From: Actinomadura rupiterrae
GTDB taxonomy: Bacteria; Actinomycetota; Actinomycetes; Streptosporangiales; Streptosporangiaceae
Length of the DNA: 64,000 nt
Direction: 5' to 3'
Assembly (NCBI RefSeq): GCF_024172125.1
Contig: NZ_JAMZEA010000006.1
Coordinates: forward strand, 434,001-498,000
Below are positions 54,535-63,472 of this stretch, in pieces. The translations under genes were made by a program, and so were the position numbers. Positions within the stretch are counted from its first letter, which is position 1; the number at the start of each line of letters is the position of its first letter. Below the pieces are notes generated by a model. That model saw only the letters and a list, made by a program, of their open reading frames with translations. It had not been told where the DNA came from and searched no databases.

Positions 54535-55721
54535 AGCGCGATCACCTCGTTCCTGTCCGTTTCGAGGCGGTGTGTTCCGGTCTCGGTGGCGGCGAGCACC
54601 ACCCGGTCGCCGCGGACGGCCGTGCGCCGCCCGTCCGGCGCGCACAGCACGCTCCCGTCCGCGCCGAGCGCGTGCAGCTCGTCGCCGACGCGCAGCAGGA
54701 GCGGGCCGGAGCGGCCGTTGGTGACGGCGGTGCGTCCGGCCGCGATCGCGGCGACGACCGCCTCCGGCGAGCCGTCCTCGGCGAGCACCCACGTGGTCGG
54801 CTCGCCGAGCGTCTTGTGCTGCGCGGGGTCGTGGAAGTCGCTGCCGCCGAGCGCGACCGTGTCGTCCCGCCAGAGCGCGGCCCACGCGAGCGGCGCGCCC
54901 CACGTCCTGTCCCACCAGGACGAATGCCACAGCTCGACGTGCCGCGCGCGCTTCCCGGGCGGGACGGGATGCCGCCACGCGCAGTCGCCGGAGAGCGGAT
55001 GGTTGATCGACAGGACACCGCCGGGCGCGTCCCACTCGGCCGCCGGGCGCCGGAAGTCGATCCAGCCGGTGTCGCCGAACGCGTTGGCGTGCCCGTAGTC
55101 GGTCGTGACCTCCTGCCCCGGCACCAGGACGATCCCGGCGTGCTTCGACGCACCGGGCAGTTCCGAATGGTGGCTGACGGTGTTGTGGTCGGTGACGGCG
55201 AGGAAGTCCAGCCCCTCCCGCACGGCGAGATCGGCCAGCTCGGGGACGGTCAGCGTCCCGTCGCTGTGCACGGTGTGCGCGTGCAGGTCACCGGCCAACC
55301 ACCGCATCCCGGACGGCTCGGGCAGGCCGCCCCGCCGCGCCGGACGGTCCGGAACAGCAGGCGGCGACGGTGTCTCGGGGCGCTCCGGCGCACGATCGGT
55401 GAGTTCGACCGTCACCTCGTACGGGACGCCTTCGGGCGGGATGCGGTGCAGCCGCAACCACACCTGCCACTCCCCCGGCTCCAGCTCGCCCGGCAGGTAG
55501 CCGGGCGTCGCCCAGCCGGCGGCGATCGTGTAGGTGTCGCGCGCGCCGCCCGACCAGCCGCGGAACCCGCCCGGCCCGCCGCAGCCGAGGTCGATCACCC
55601 CGGCCTCGAAGCGCAGCCGGACGGTCAGCGCGGCCGTCCCGGGCGGCACCTCGAAGGACAGCTCGCGCATGATCCGTTCGAGCCGGTCCTCCAGCGTCCA
55701 GACGCCCTCGAACCGGATCAT
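54525..55721 (-). CDS. CehA/McbA-type PHP-domain metallohydrolase
   Basis: 398 residues. An N-terminal beta-sandwich (about 1-125) and Pro-rich linker lead to a PHP metal domain: GDLHAHTVHSDG (H147, H149, H152, D154), AVTDHNT (D178, H179), then E in PGQEVT, NHPLSGDCAWRH and LGGSDFHDP. PHP enzymes are phospho-di/monoesterases; the CehA/McbA branch was named for carbaryl hydrolase. It overlaps the ATPase gene by 4 bp. A role on a phosphorylated or esterified sugar imported by the same operon is the best guess. Confidence 0.85.
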   Translation of the reverse strand: MIRFEGVWTLEDRLERIMRELSFEVPPGTAALTVRLRFEAGVIDLGCGGPGGFRGWSGGARDTYTIAAGWATPGYLPGELEPGEWQVWLRLHRIPPEGVPYEVTVELTDRAPERPETPSPPAVPDRPARRGGLPEPSGMRWLAGDLHAHTVHSDGTLTVPELADLAVREGLDFLAVTDHNTVSHHSELPGASKHAGIVLVPGQEVTTDYGHANAFGDTGWIDFRRPAAEWDAPGGVLSINHPLSGDCAWRHPVPPGKRARHVELWHSSWWDRTWGAPLAWAALWRDDTVALGGSDFHDPAQHKTLGEPTTWVLAEDGSPEAVVAAIAAGRTAVTNGRSGPLLLRVGDELHALGADGSVLCAPDGRRTAVRGDRVVLAATETGTHRLETDRNEVIALCG

Positions 55722-56818
55722 GCCGCCGCCGTCACGTCGTTCTGCATCAGGTCCCCTTCGCGGTAGAGCAGTGCACGGCCGGGGCGCGGAGCCGCCCAGC
55801 CCTCGCCGCCCGGTTCGGGTTCGGCGTCCTCCGGGACGACGACGTGCACGAGCACGCCGTCCCCGGTCTCCAGGGTCACCAGTGAGCTGGTACCCAGGTT
55901 CTCCACCACGACGACCCTTCCGTGGAACGCCTCGTCCACGGGTGTCGGCGAGAAGTCCAGGTACTCGGGCCGGACGCCGTAGACGACCTGTTCGCCGTCG
56001 TCCACATGCACCGGTGGGCGCAGGCGCGCTCCGGCCGCCTCGACCAGGCCGCCGGTGACGCGCGCGTCCACGAGGTTCATCGGCGTCGAGCCGATGAACG
56101 ACGCGACGAACAGGTTCGCGGGCCGCCGGAACACCTCCGCCGGCGTCCCGACCTGCCGGATGCGGCCGGCCTCCATGACCGCGATCCGGTCGGCCATGGC
56201 GAGCGCCTCGGCCTGGTCGTGCGTGACGAACAGCGTCGTCACGCCCAGCTCGTGCTGCAGCTTCTTCAGGAACGTGCGGGCTTCGAGGCGGAGCCGCGCG
56301 TCCAGGTTCGACAGCGGCTCGTCCAGCAGGAACACCTTCGGACGGGCCGCCATCGCGCGGGCGAGCGCGACCCGCTGCTGCTGGCCGCCGCTCAGCTCCG
56401 CCGGACGCCGCTCCAGCAGGTCCGACAGGCCGAGCGAGGACGCGACGGCCGCCGCCGCCGCGCGCCTGTCGCCCTTGCCGACCTTCTTGATGCGGAGTGG
56501 ATAGGCGATGTTGTCGGCGACGGTCATGTGCGGGAAGAGCGCGTAGTCCTGGAACACCATCCCGACGTCACGGAGGCCCGGCGGCAGCCGCGTCACGTCG
56601 CGGTCGCCGATCCGGACCGTCCCGGACGTCGCGGACTCCAGCCCGGCGATCGTCCGCAGCAGGGTGGTCTTCCCGCAGCCGGACGGCCCGAGCAGCGCGA
56701 AGAACGCGCCGTCCGGGACGTCCAGGTCCAGGCCGTCCACCGCCCGGACGCCGCCGGGGTAGTCCTTGGTCAGCGCGCTCAGCCCGACACCGGCCGGCTC
56801 GCGTCGATCACCGGTCAC
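55718..56818 (-). CDS. Sugar ABC transporter ATPase (MalK/MsmK class)
   Basis: 366 residues. Walker A GPSGCGKTTLL, Q-loop VFQDYALFPHMTV, signature LSGGQQQRVALARAMA, Walker B VFLLDEPLSNLD, H-loop TLFVTHDQAEA, and a C-terminal OB-fold regulatory domain (from about 240). The GTG at 56818 overlaps the permease stop by 4 bp, with GGAGGG eight bases upstream. Many actinomycete sugar transporters share one MsiK ATPase; this one has its own. Confidence 0.95.
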   Translation of the reverse strand: MTGDRREPAGVGLSALTKDYPGGVRAVDGLDLDVPDGAFFALLGPSGCGKTTLLRTIAGLESATSGTVRIGDRDVTRLPPGLRDVGMVFQDYALFPHMTVADNIAYPLRIKKVGKGDRRAAAAAVASSLGLSDLLERRPAELSGGQQQRVALARAMAARPKVFLLDEPLSNLDARLRLEARTFLKKLQHELGVTTLFVTHDQAEALAMADRIAVMEAGRIRQVGTPAEVFRRPANLFVASFIGSTPMNLVDARVTGGLVEAAGARLRPPVHVDDGEQVVYGVRPEYLDFSPTPVDEAFHGRVVVVENLGTSSLVTLETGDGVLVHVVVPEDAEPEPGGEGWAAPRPGRALLYREGDLMQNDVTAAA

Positions 56819-57630
56819 CGCTTGATCCCTCCGTGGAAGCGGAACCCGTACCGGCGGCTGACCAGCAGGTACATCGCCACAACGGGCACCGAGTAGAGCA
56901 GCGAGAAGGTGGAGATCAGGGCCAGGTCCGGCTGGCCGCCCTCGGTGTAGAAGGTGTACATGATCACCGACGCGGGGGCCTTGTCCGGATCGCGCAGCAG
57001 CAGGAACGGCATCAGGAAGTCGCCCCACACCTGCGCGACCGTCCAGATCCCGACCATCGCCAGCCCCGGCCGGATCACCGGGACGACCACGTGCCGCAGC
57101 GTCTGCAGCGGCGAGGCCCCGAACACCCGCGCGGCCTCCTCGTAGGACGCGGGGGTGGCGTCGGTGAAGTCCTTGAGCAGGAAGATCGCGGTCGGCAGCA
57201 GCCCGCCGGACAGCACCAGCACCACACCCAGGTGCGAGTCGACCAGGTGCAGCTGGGTGGCCAGCAGGAAGATCGGCACCATCGCGGCCGTGCCGGTGAT
57301 GATGGACGACAGCAGGAGCAGCAGGTAGAGCAGCACGTCCCGGCCGGGCAGCCGGACCCGGCTGAGCGCGTAGGCGGCGAGCGCCGCGAACACCACTACG
57401 ACCAGCGCCGTCCCGGCCGCGAGGATCACCGAGTTGCGCAGCGACCTCAGCGCGTACGGGTCGTCCATCAGGACGCGGAAGTTCTCCAGCGTGAAGCTCG
57501 GCAGCGACACGTTGATCTTCGGGTCCGCGTTGAACGGCGCGCTCGCCAGCCACAGCATCGGCAGCGCGAAGAACGCCAGCACGAGCGACACGAACGTGGT
57601 CGCGGCGATCCGCCGCAGCGCCGTCCTCAT
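56815..57630 (-). CDS. Carbohydrate ABC transporter permease (MalG-like)
   Basis: 271 residues, six membrane helices. The EAA loop EEAARVFGASPLQTLRHVVV-P contacts the ATPase. The periplasmic loop after helix 1 is short, as in MalG-type subunits. It follows the other permease by 25 bp. Confidence 0.94.
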   Translation of the reverse strand: MRTALRRIAATTFVSLVLAFFALPMLWLASAPFNADPKINVSLPSFTLENFRVLMDDPYALRSLRNSVILAAGTALVVVVFAALAAYALSRVRLPGRDVLLYLLLLLSSIITGTAAMVPIFLLATQLHLVDSHLGVVLVLSGGLLPTAIFLLKDFTDATPASYEEAARVFGASPLQTLRHVVVPVIRPGLAMVGIWTVAQVWGDFLMPFLLLRDPDKAPASVIMYTFYTEGGQPDLALISTFSLLYSVPVVAMYLLVSRRYGFRFHGGIKR

Positions 57631-57655
57631 GCGCGCCCCCTCGGGGGTTCCGGGC

Positions 57656-58573
57656 TCATGTGCGCCTCCTTCGGAGGGCCTGGAGGTAGGCGAAGGCGAT
57701 GAGCAGGTTGATCAGCAGCATGACCAGGGAGATCGCGGCGCCGAAGCCGAGCCGCCCCTCGCCGAGCGCGGTCCGGTACACGTAGGCGGACATGACCTCC
57801 GAGCGGTTCTCCGGGCCGCCCGCGGTGATCAGGAACGGGGTGAAGTCGTTGAACGTCCACAGGCTGACCAGCAGCAGGCTCGTCAGCACGTGCCTGCGGA
57901 TCTTCGGCAGCACCGCGTCCCGCAGCGTCTGCCAGGTGGACGCGCCGGCCAGCCGCGCCGTCTCCAGGTGCGACGGCGGAACGTTCCCAAGGGCGGCGGT
58001 GTAGAGCATCATCGAGAACGCCGTGCCCCGCCAGATGTTGAACACGATGACGCAGGCCATCGGATGGTCGAGCAGCCAGGCCGTGCCGGGCGTGCCGAGC
58101 ATCGCGTTGAGCGTCCCGCCGTCCCGGTCGAGCAGCGCGAGCCACAGGAACGCCACCACCGATCCGGGCAGGATCCAGCAGAGCAGCACGAGCGCCTCGA
58201 CCGTCCGGCGGACGGCCGCCGGGCGCTCGCGCATCACCCACGCGATCGCGAAGCCGAGGACGGTCTGCCCGAGCACCGCCGATCCCCCGACGAACTCCAG
58301 CGTCAGCCACAGCGAGTTGTGGAACCGCCCGTCCGCGACGACATCGGTGTAGTTCTTGGCGCCGAGGAAGTGCGGATGCGTCGCCGCGAGGCCGGTCAGC
58401 CGGTAGTCGGTAACGCCCAGGTACAGCGTCCACAGCGCCGGGAACACCAGGAACACGACGATGAGGACGAGCGCCGGGGCGACGAACGCGGCCGCGCGCC
58501 GCCGCCCCAGCCCCACGACGTCGACCGCGGCGCTCCGGGTGGGCTCAGCCCGCGTTGACGTGTCCGGGGCCAC
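57656..58573 (-). CDS. Carbohydrate ABC transporter permease (MalF-like)
   Basis: 305 residues, six membrane helices. The EAA-type loop LETARLAGASTWQTLRDAVL-P is present. The GTG at 58573 lies 29 bp inside the upstream lipoprotein gene, with GGAGGGG eight bases before it, so translation is coupled. It opens with a short charged N-terminus, and the first helix is AAFVAPALVLIVVFLVFPAL. Confidence 0.93.
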   Translation of the reverse strand: MAPDTSTRAEPTRSAAVDVVGLGRRRAAAFVAPALVLIVVFLVFPALWTLYLGVTDYRLTGLAATHPHFLGAKNYTDVVADGRFHNSLWLTLEFVGGSAVLGQTVLGFAIAWVMRERPAAVRRTVEALVLLCWILPGSVVAFLWLALLDRDGGTLNAMLGTPGTAWLLDHPMACVIVFNIWRGTAFSMMLYTAALGNVPPSHLETARLAGASTWQTLRDAVLPKIRRHVLTSLLLVSLWTFNDFTPFLITAGGPENRSEVMSAYVYRTALGEGRLGFGAAISLVMLLINLLIAFAYLQALRRRRT

Positions 58574-60056
58574 CGACGATCCCCTCCAGCTTCTTGGTGT
58601 ACTGCGCCGCCGCGTCGTCCGGGCCGTGCCCTGCCACCACGCTCGCCGTCGCCTCCTCCAGCGCCGTCGAGACCTGCGTGTACGCCGCGAGCCCCGGCCG
58701 GAACAGCGTGATCGGCAGCACCTTCTGCGCGACGAACGTCAGGAACGGGTCGCTCTTCAGCGCTTCGGCGTTCACGTCGTTCCGGGACGTCACCTCGGGG
58801 TTCCCGGCGATGCGCGCCTTCATCGCGTCCGCGCTGTTCAGGTAGGTCAGCAGGTCGAACGCCTGCTGCGGGTACCTGGTGTGCGGGTTGACCGCGGCGA
58901 CCGACCCGCCGGACATGCTGACGAACGACTGCCCTCTCACCCCCTTGCCGGGAGCCATCGCCGGAATCAGGGCGTACCCGACGGACTGGTCGCGGTCGGC
59001 CATCTTGGCGATGCCGTCCTTCGGGTTCAGCACCGCGCGCCAGAAGTAGACGCCCTCCAGCAGGACGCCGATCTTGTTGGACGCGAACTCCTCGAACGAC
59101 TTGTCCCGCCCCTTCGCCTCCTCCTGGAGCTTGCGGTCGCCGAGCCCGCCCGGTCCGTAGAGCTGCTGGTAGAGGCCGAGGACCTGCTTCATCGCCGGGC
59201 CGCCGCCGGTCCACTTGCCGCCGGAGTAGATCTCCGCGCCGGCGCCCGCGAGCAGCGGCAGCACGCCCTGCGTGGTGGTCGCCTCGCCCATCGCCGTGCC
59301 CGCGTTGATCTGGAGCGGCGTGACGCCGGGGAGCTTCTTCAGCGCCCGTCCTGCGGCGAGGATGTCGTTCCAGCTCGTCGGCTGCCAGTTGGCCGGTAGC
59401 CCTGCCTGCGCGAGCAGCTTCTTGTTGTAGAAGAGCACGCGCCCGTCCGTGCTGGGCGGGATGCCGTACCGCTTGAGTTGGAACGCTCCCAACTGCTGGA
59501 CCGACGGGCTGATCTGGGACCAGCCGTCCCAGGAGTCCGCCCGCGGCCCGACCACGTCGGTGAGCGGCTTGATGTACCCCGCCTGCGCGAACTCGCCGAC
59601 CCAGATCCCGTCCAGGCTGACGATGTCGGCCCCGGCCTTGGACTTCAGGTCGAGCGCGGTCTTGGTCTTGTACGCCTCGTCGTCCACGCCGTAGCCGTGG
59701 TAGACGACCTTGACGTGCAGGCCCTTGGCCTTCTCCGCCGCGACGAAGCCGGGGATGACGGTCTTGGTGACCCACTCCGCCTCGGCGCTGTTCTTGCCGC
59801 CGACGATGGCGTTGCGGGCGATCGTGAGGGTGAACGTCTTGGCCTTGGCGTTGCGCTGCGGATCGGTCGAGGACGAGCCGCCGCCGCAGGACGACAGGGC
59901 CGCGCCCGCCATCAGCACGGCGAGCGCGGCCGGAAGCGCCGGGCCGGAGCGGAACGGGTTGCGGCGGAAGGCGGGTCGGAGCGGTGAGCCTGGTCGGAGG
60001 AGTGAGCCGGGTCGGAGTGGGAGTCGGGCCGCTGCGGGCCGTCCGGGGATGTCCAC
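58545..60056 (-). CDS. Sugar-binding lipoprotein of an ABC transporter
   Basis: 503 residues from the GTG at 60056, which has GGAGG five bases upstream. A lipobox LSSC (Cys near residue 57) ends a long N-region that contains an 18-bp repeat giving LRPGS-type units. The mature chain is a type I solute-binding fold: DIVSLDGIWVGEFAQAG, TDGRVLFYNKKLLAQAGLP, GKWTGGG, AFDLLTYLNSADAM. It is the first gene of the glycan operon. The ligand is unknown; the GH38 gene downstream argues for a mannose-containing glycan. Confidence 0.92.
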   Translation of the reverse strand: MDIPGRPAAARLPLRPGSLLRPGSPLRPAFRRNPFRSGPALPAALAVLMAGAALSSCGGGSSSTDPQRNAKAKTFTLTIARNAIVGGKNSAEAEWVTKTVIPGFVAAEKAKGLHVKVVYHGYGVDDEAYKTKTALDLKSKAGADIVSLDGIWVGEFAQAGYIKPLTDVVGPRADSWDGWSQISPSVQQLGAFQLKRYGIPPSTDGRVLFYNKKLLAQAGLPANWQPTSWNDILAAGRALKKLPGVTPLQINAGTAMGEATTTQGVLPLLAGAGAEIYSGGKWTGGGPAMKQVLGLYQQLYGPGGLGDRKLQEEAKGRDKSFEEFASNKIGVLLEGVYFWRAVLNPKDGIAKMADRDQSVGYALIPAMAPGKGVRGQSFVSMSGGSVAAVNPHTRYPQQAFDLLTYLNSADAMKARIAGNPEVTSRNDVNAEALKSDPFLTFVAQKVLPITLFRPGLAAYTQVSTALEEATASVVAGHGPDDAAAQYTKKLEGIVGGPGHVNAG

Positions 60057-60141
60057 GGTGACCTCCAAAAGGGCGTCACCGCTAACGTGACCGATGAGTC
60101 GAACGGCGTAAAGACCTATTCGATCATCGATTCGCCCGCCC

Positions 60142-60262
60142 GGCCGATCATGCGGTCCGAGCGCGGGCGATCACGCGGCCGCTGCGGCCGGTGCGCGGGC
60201 GATCACGCGGCCGGTGTGGCCGGCGCGCGGGCGATCATGCGGCCGGCGCGCGGGCGGTCACG
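60142..60262. repeat. GC-rich tandem repeat between pabC and the lipoprotein gene
   Basis: Two 32-bp units (60161-60192 and 60193-60224) and a 23-bp partial unit (60225-60247) share GCGCGGGCGATCA and GCGGCCG, with a flanking partial copy at 60142. The array runs from the pabC stop towards the lipoprotein promoter. There are no unique spacers, so this is not CRISPR. Confidence 0.75.
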
Positions 60263-61097
60263 GGTCGGTCTGCTCGGCCGAGCGCGCGGCGAAGGCCTCC
60301 ATGGCCTTGCGGGTCACCGGTCCGGGCGCCGCTCGCAGGACGGTGTCGTCGACCTTCCTGATCGGCTGGACGTTCCTGGTCGTGGACGTCAGGAAGGCCT
60401 CCTCCGCCCGGTACAGCTCGGAGATCGGCACATCGCCCTCGACGCCGCCGCACCATTCGAGCACCAGCTCGCGGGTGATGCCCGCCAGGCAGCCGGCCTC
60501 CAGGGTCGGGGTGACCAGCTCGCCGTCCAGCACGACGAAGACGTTCGTGCCGGTGCCCTCGCACAGGTTCCCGGCGAGGTTGGCGAAGACCGCCTCGCCG
60601 CCGCCGCGCTCCTTGGCGTAGGCCAGCGACAGCGCGTTCTCGGCGTAGGACGTCGTCTTGAGACCGGCCAGCGCGCCGTGCTCGTTCCGCTTCCACGGCA
60701 CCACGACCACGTCGGCGGTCTCCGCGAACGGCTTCTGCTCGGCCACGATGATCGTCGCCGTCGTGCCCTCCGTGCCGCGCTCGGAGCCGAGCGGCCCAAC
60801 CCCGGAGGTGTAGGTGATCCGGATGCGGGCGAGCGGCATGTCCGGCGCGGTCTCCAGCGTCGCGCGGACGCCCTCGGCGAGCGCGGCCTCGTCCGGCGCG
60901 GGCAGGCCGAGCCCGGCGGCCGACCGCGCCAGCCGCCGCAGGTGCCGGGTCAGCGCGAACGGCTCCCCGTCCACGACCTTGACCGTCTCGAACACGCCGT
61001 CCCCGACCAGGACGCCGTGGTCGAACACCGACACCGACGCCTCATCGGGATCCAGCAGGGCCCCGTCGACCCAGACCTTCGCCCGCTCACCGCTCAC
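60258..61097 (-). CDS. pabC: Aminodeoxychorismate lyase (class IV aminotransferase fold)
   Basis: 279 residues. The class IV PLP enzyme releases pyruvate from 4-amino-4-deoxychorismate to give p-aminobenzoate. The PLP lysine lies in GLKTTSYAENALS (about K145); Glu in CEGTGTNVFVV and the phosphate site TSTTRNVQPI follow. The GTG start overlaps pabB by 11 bp, so the pair forms a folate operon. A branched-chain or D-amino acid transaminase is the alternative, but the pabB partner settles it. Confidence 0.9.
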   Translation of the reverse strand: MSGERAKVWVDGALLDPDEASVSVFDHGVLVGDGVFETVKVVDGEPFALTRHLRRLARSAAGLGLPAPDEAALAEGVRATLETAPDMPLARIRITYTSGVGPLGSERGTEGTTATIIVAEQKPFAETADVVVVPWKRNEHGALAGLKTTSYAENALSLAYAKERGGGEAVFANLAGNLCEGTGTNVFVVLDGELVTPTLEAGCLAGITRELVLEWCGGVEGDVPISELYRAEEAFLTSTTRNVQPIRKVDDTVLRAAPGPVTRKAMEAFAARSAEQTDP

Positions 61098-62064
61098 CTG
61101 ACGCCACCTCCAGCAGCCGAGCCGCCTTCAGCTCGGTCTCCCGCCATTCTCCCAGCGGGTCGGATCCCCAGGTGATCCCGGCCCCCGTCCCGAACTTCAG
61201 CAGGCCGTCCTCGGCCCAGAACGTCCGGATCCCGACGGCGAGCGCGCCGCGTCCGGCGTCCGCGTCCACCCAGCCGACGGCTCCGCAGTACGGGCCGCGC
61301 GGCACGGGCTCCAGCTCGTCCAGCAGGACCAGCGCGCTCTGCTTCGGCGCCCCCGTAACCGACCCGGGCGGGAACGTCGCCTCGATCAGCTCCGGCCAGC
61401 CCGCCCCCGGCTCCAGCTCGGCCTTCACCGTGGACACCAGGTGCACCAGCCCCGGGTGCTCCTCCAGTTCGAGCAGCCCGGGGACCTCGACCGTCCCCAC
61501 CGCCGCGACCCGTCCGAGGTCGTTCCGGACGAGATCGACGATCATGACGTTCTCGGCGCGGTCCTTGTGCAGCAGCTCGGCCTCGGTGCGCGCGGTCCCC
61601 TTGATCGGCTTGGACGTGACCGTCCGGCCGTCCCGCGCGAGGTACAGCTCGGGCGACGCGGACGCGAGCGCCATCCCCGGCAGGCTCGCCGTCATCGCGT
61701 ACGGCGCCGGGTTCCCCCTGGCCAGCCGCGTGCCGAGGCCGGCGATCTCGGCGTCCCCGGCCAGCGGCGCGGACAGCACCCGGCACAGGTTCGCCTGGTA
61801 GACGACGCCGTCCGCGATCGCCGCCCGGATCCGCTCGACGCCCCGCATGTACTCGTCCTGGTCCAGCGACGACCGCCACTCCCCGGGCGCGCGCCACGAC
61901 CCGTCCGGATGCGGTGCCTCGCGCACGTCCTCGAACCGCGCGCAGGTGATCTTGCCCTCGTAGCTCACGACGACCGCCCACCAGCCGCGCCCGTCCAGCG
62001 CCGCCGGGTCGCTGGTCACCTCCGCGAGCCCGGTCGCCAGCATCCCTCCGACGTGCACGAACAT
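61087..62064 (-). CDS. pabB: Aminodeoxychorismate synthase component I
   Basis: 325 residues of the chorismate-binding family. KPIKGTARTEAELLHKDRAE, NVMIVDLVRNDLGRVAAVG and FPPGSVTGAPK are the core motifs; the PIKGT lysine supports the PabB mechanism. It is shorter than E. coli PabB (about 450) because the N-terminal tryptophan-binding domain is reduced. No pabA amidotransferase is in the window. The ATG at 62064 follows CAGACT by 6 bases, so the mRNA is probably leaderless. Confidence 0.9.
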   Translation of the reverse strand: MFVHVGGMLATGLAEVTSDPAALDGRGWWAVVVSYEGKITCARFEDVREAPHPDGSWRAPGEWRSSLDQDEYMRGVERIRAAIADGVVYQANLCRVLSAPLAGDAEIAGLGTRLARGNPAPYAMTASLPGMALASASPELYLARDGRTVTSKPIKGTARTEAELLHKDRAENVMIVDLVRNDLGRVAAVGTVEVPGLLELEEHPGLVHLVSTVKAELEPGAGWPELIEATFPPGSVTGAPKQSALVLLDELEPVPRGPYCGAVGWVDADAGRGALAVGIRTFWAEDGLLKFGTGAGITWGSDPLGEWRETELKAARLLEVASGER

Positions 62065-62127
62065 GCCCCCAGTCTGCCGCCCGCCCGCCGGGCGCGGCAC
62101 CCTGGGCCCGGCGCTCGCGGCAGGCCC

Positions 62128-62844
62128 TCAGCTGAGGACGCAGCCGAAGGAGTCGGCGAGGCCGCTGAGCCCCGCGCCGGTCACCGTGAGGGCGCGGCGC
62201 TCGCGGCCCCGCTCGAACCAGCCCAGCTCGATCAACCGGCTGGTCAGAGCCGCGCCGAGCGCGCCGTTGAGGTGCGGGCGGCGTTCCGTCCAGTCCAGGC
62301 AGGCCCCGGCGAACCTGCGCCGCCTCCGCCGCAGCGCGGGCAGGTCGAGCCCGATCTCCTCGAACCGGTGCTCACCCTTCTCCGTCGCCTCGTACGGGAC
62401 GCCCGTCTCGACCGGACGCCCGCCGTCCGGCTCGATCATGCCGCCGTCCACCAGCGCGGCGAACAGCGCCACCCCAGCCTCGCCGGCGAGGTGGTCGTAG
62501 CAGGTCCGAGCCGTGTGCAGCCTTCGCGCCAGCTGCGACTGGCGCAGGCCCCGCACCTCGACGTCCGGGCTGATCCGGCTGAGCGCCTCGATCACCGCGG
62601 CGACCTCGTCCCCGGCGAGCCGGTAGTACCGGTGCCGGCCCTGCGCCACCACGCTGACCAGGCCGCCGTCCAGCAGCTTCGCCAGGTGCGCGCTCGCCGT
62701 CTGCGGGCTCACCCCGGCCGTCCGGGCCAGCTCCCCGGCCGCCAGCGGGCGCCCGTCCAGCAGCGCCGTCAGCATCGCCGCCCGCGCCCGGTCGGCCATC
62801 AGCGCCGCCACCGGGGCGATGTCGGAGTCATACGCCAAGCTCAT
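62128..62844 (-). CDS. ArsR-family transcriptional regulator
   Basis: 238 residues. The winged helix spans about 10-90 (RARAAMLTALLDGRPLAAGE, TAGVSPQTASAHLAKLLDGG, GRHRYYRL). A C-terminal helical domain of about 140 residues is unusual for the short ArsR class but known in the larger one. No metal-binding CxC motif is seen. TAGGCT lies 7 bases before the ATG (leaderless). It lies in the same direction as pabB but 64 bp upstream, with its own promoter. Confidence 0.88.
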   Translation of the reverse strand: MSLAYDSDIAPVAALMADRARAAMLTALLDGRPLAAGELARTAGVSPQTASAHLAKLLDGGLVSVVAQGRHRYYRLAGDEVAAVIEALSRISPDVEVRGLRQSQLARRLHTARTCYDHLAGEAGVALFAALVDGGMIEPDGGRPVETGVPYEATEKGEHRFEEIGLDLPALRRRRRRFAGACLDWTERRPHLNGALGAALTSRLIELGWFERGRERRALTVTGAGLSGLADSFGCVLS

Positions 62845-63029
62845 GCCCCCGAGCCTAAGCGCCGGACACTTCGACCCCCATCGAACCGTCCCTGCATGAT
62901 CTGTCGGCGTCCCCGGGAGGCCCGGGGGCACCGTCGCGTGTTCCGGAGGCGTCCTGCCGTAATCCGGTTTGGGGAAGCGGCGCTGACGCGCTAGTGTTCT
63001 CTCTGTCGCCGGGGGAACCCGGAGGGCAC

Positions 63030-63101
63030 GCGGAAGTGGCTCAGGGGTAGAGCATCACCTTGCCAAGGTGAGGGTCGCGGGTTCAAATCCCGTCTTCCGC
63101 T
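63030..63101 (+). tRNA. tRNA-Gly (GCC)
   Basis: The acceptor stem GCGGAAG pairs with CTTCCGC, the anticodon arm TCACC-TTGCCAA-GGTGA gives anticodon GCC, and the T-loop is TTCAAAT. No CCA is encoded. First of a three-tRNA cluster. Confidence 0.95.
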
Positions 63102-63128
63102 CTGAGAGGCCTCGCACGGCCTCGCTCT

Positions 63129-63199
63129 GGTGGAGTGGCCGAGAGGCGAGGCAACGGCCTGCAAAGCCGTGTACACGGGTTCAAATCCCGTCTCCACCT
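63129..63199 (+). tRNA. tRNA-Cys (GCA)
   Basis: The acceptor stem GGTGGAG pairs with CTCCACC. The anticodon arm ACGGC-CTGCAAA-GCCGT gives anticodon GCA, and the T-loop is TTCAAAT. No CCA is encoded. Confidence 0.95.
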
Positions 63200-63203
63200 C
63201 TTC

Positions 63204-63275
63204 GGGCGATTAGCTCAGTGGGAGAGCGCTACCTTGACACGGTAGAGGTCACTGGTTCAATCCCAGTATCGCCCA
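63204..63275 (+). tRNA. tRNA-Val (GAC)
   Basis: The acceptor stem GGGCGAT pairs with ATCGCCC. The anticodon arm CTACC-TTGACAC-GGTAG gives anticodon GAC, and the T-loop is TTCAATC. No CCA is encoded. It lies four bases after tRNA-Cys. Confidence 0.95.
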
Positions 63276-63279
63276 CGTG

Positions 63280-63379
63280 GCGGGCCACCATGGTCGGCGC
63301 TCCGCGCCTTCCAGGGTGGCCCGCAATGCTTTCCTGGGGGACGACCCCCAGACCCCCGATGTGGGGGCTCCGCCCCCAC
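63280..63379. terminator. Three consecutive GC-rich hairpins after the tRNA cluster
   Basis: A 10-bp stem (GCGGGCCACC / GGTGGCCCGC, 63280-63324), CTGGGGG-ACGA-CCCCCAG (63334-63351) and GTGGGGGC-TCC-GCCCCCAC (63361-63379) follow in line. The first probably ends the tRNA transcript. The last two are of the G5/C5 hairpin kind often scattered between genes in actinomycetes. Confidence 0.7.
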
Positions 63380-63386
63380 GCCCCCC

Positions 63387-63455
63387 CTGCCGGCTCAGCA
63401 ATGCGCGTTCGTGCTGGCGCTGCTGGCTCAGGGATGCGCATTCGTGCTGGTTGCG
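63387..63455. repeat. 33-bp direct repeat upstream of the ABC-F gene
   Basis: Two copies of a GGCTCAGxxATGCGC(G/A)TTCGTGCTGG block begin at about 63392 and 63425 (33-bp period), right before the promoter of the next gene. Confidence 0.65.
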
Positions 63456-63472
63456 GCGGTAGCGTTTGGGAC

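Noticed and set aside
60142..60262. CRISPR array
   Set aside because: Units are adjacent or partial copies, with no unique spacers of equal length and no cas genes.
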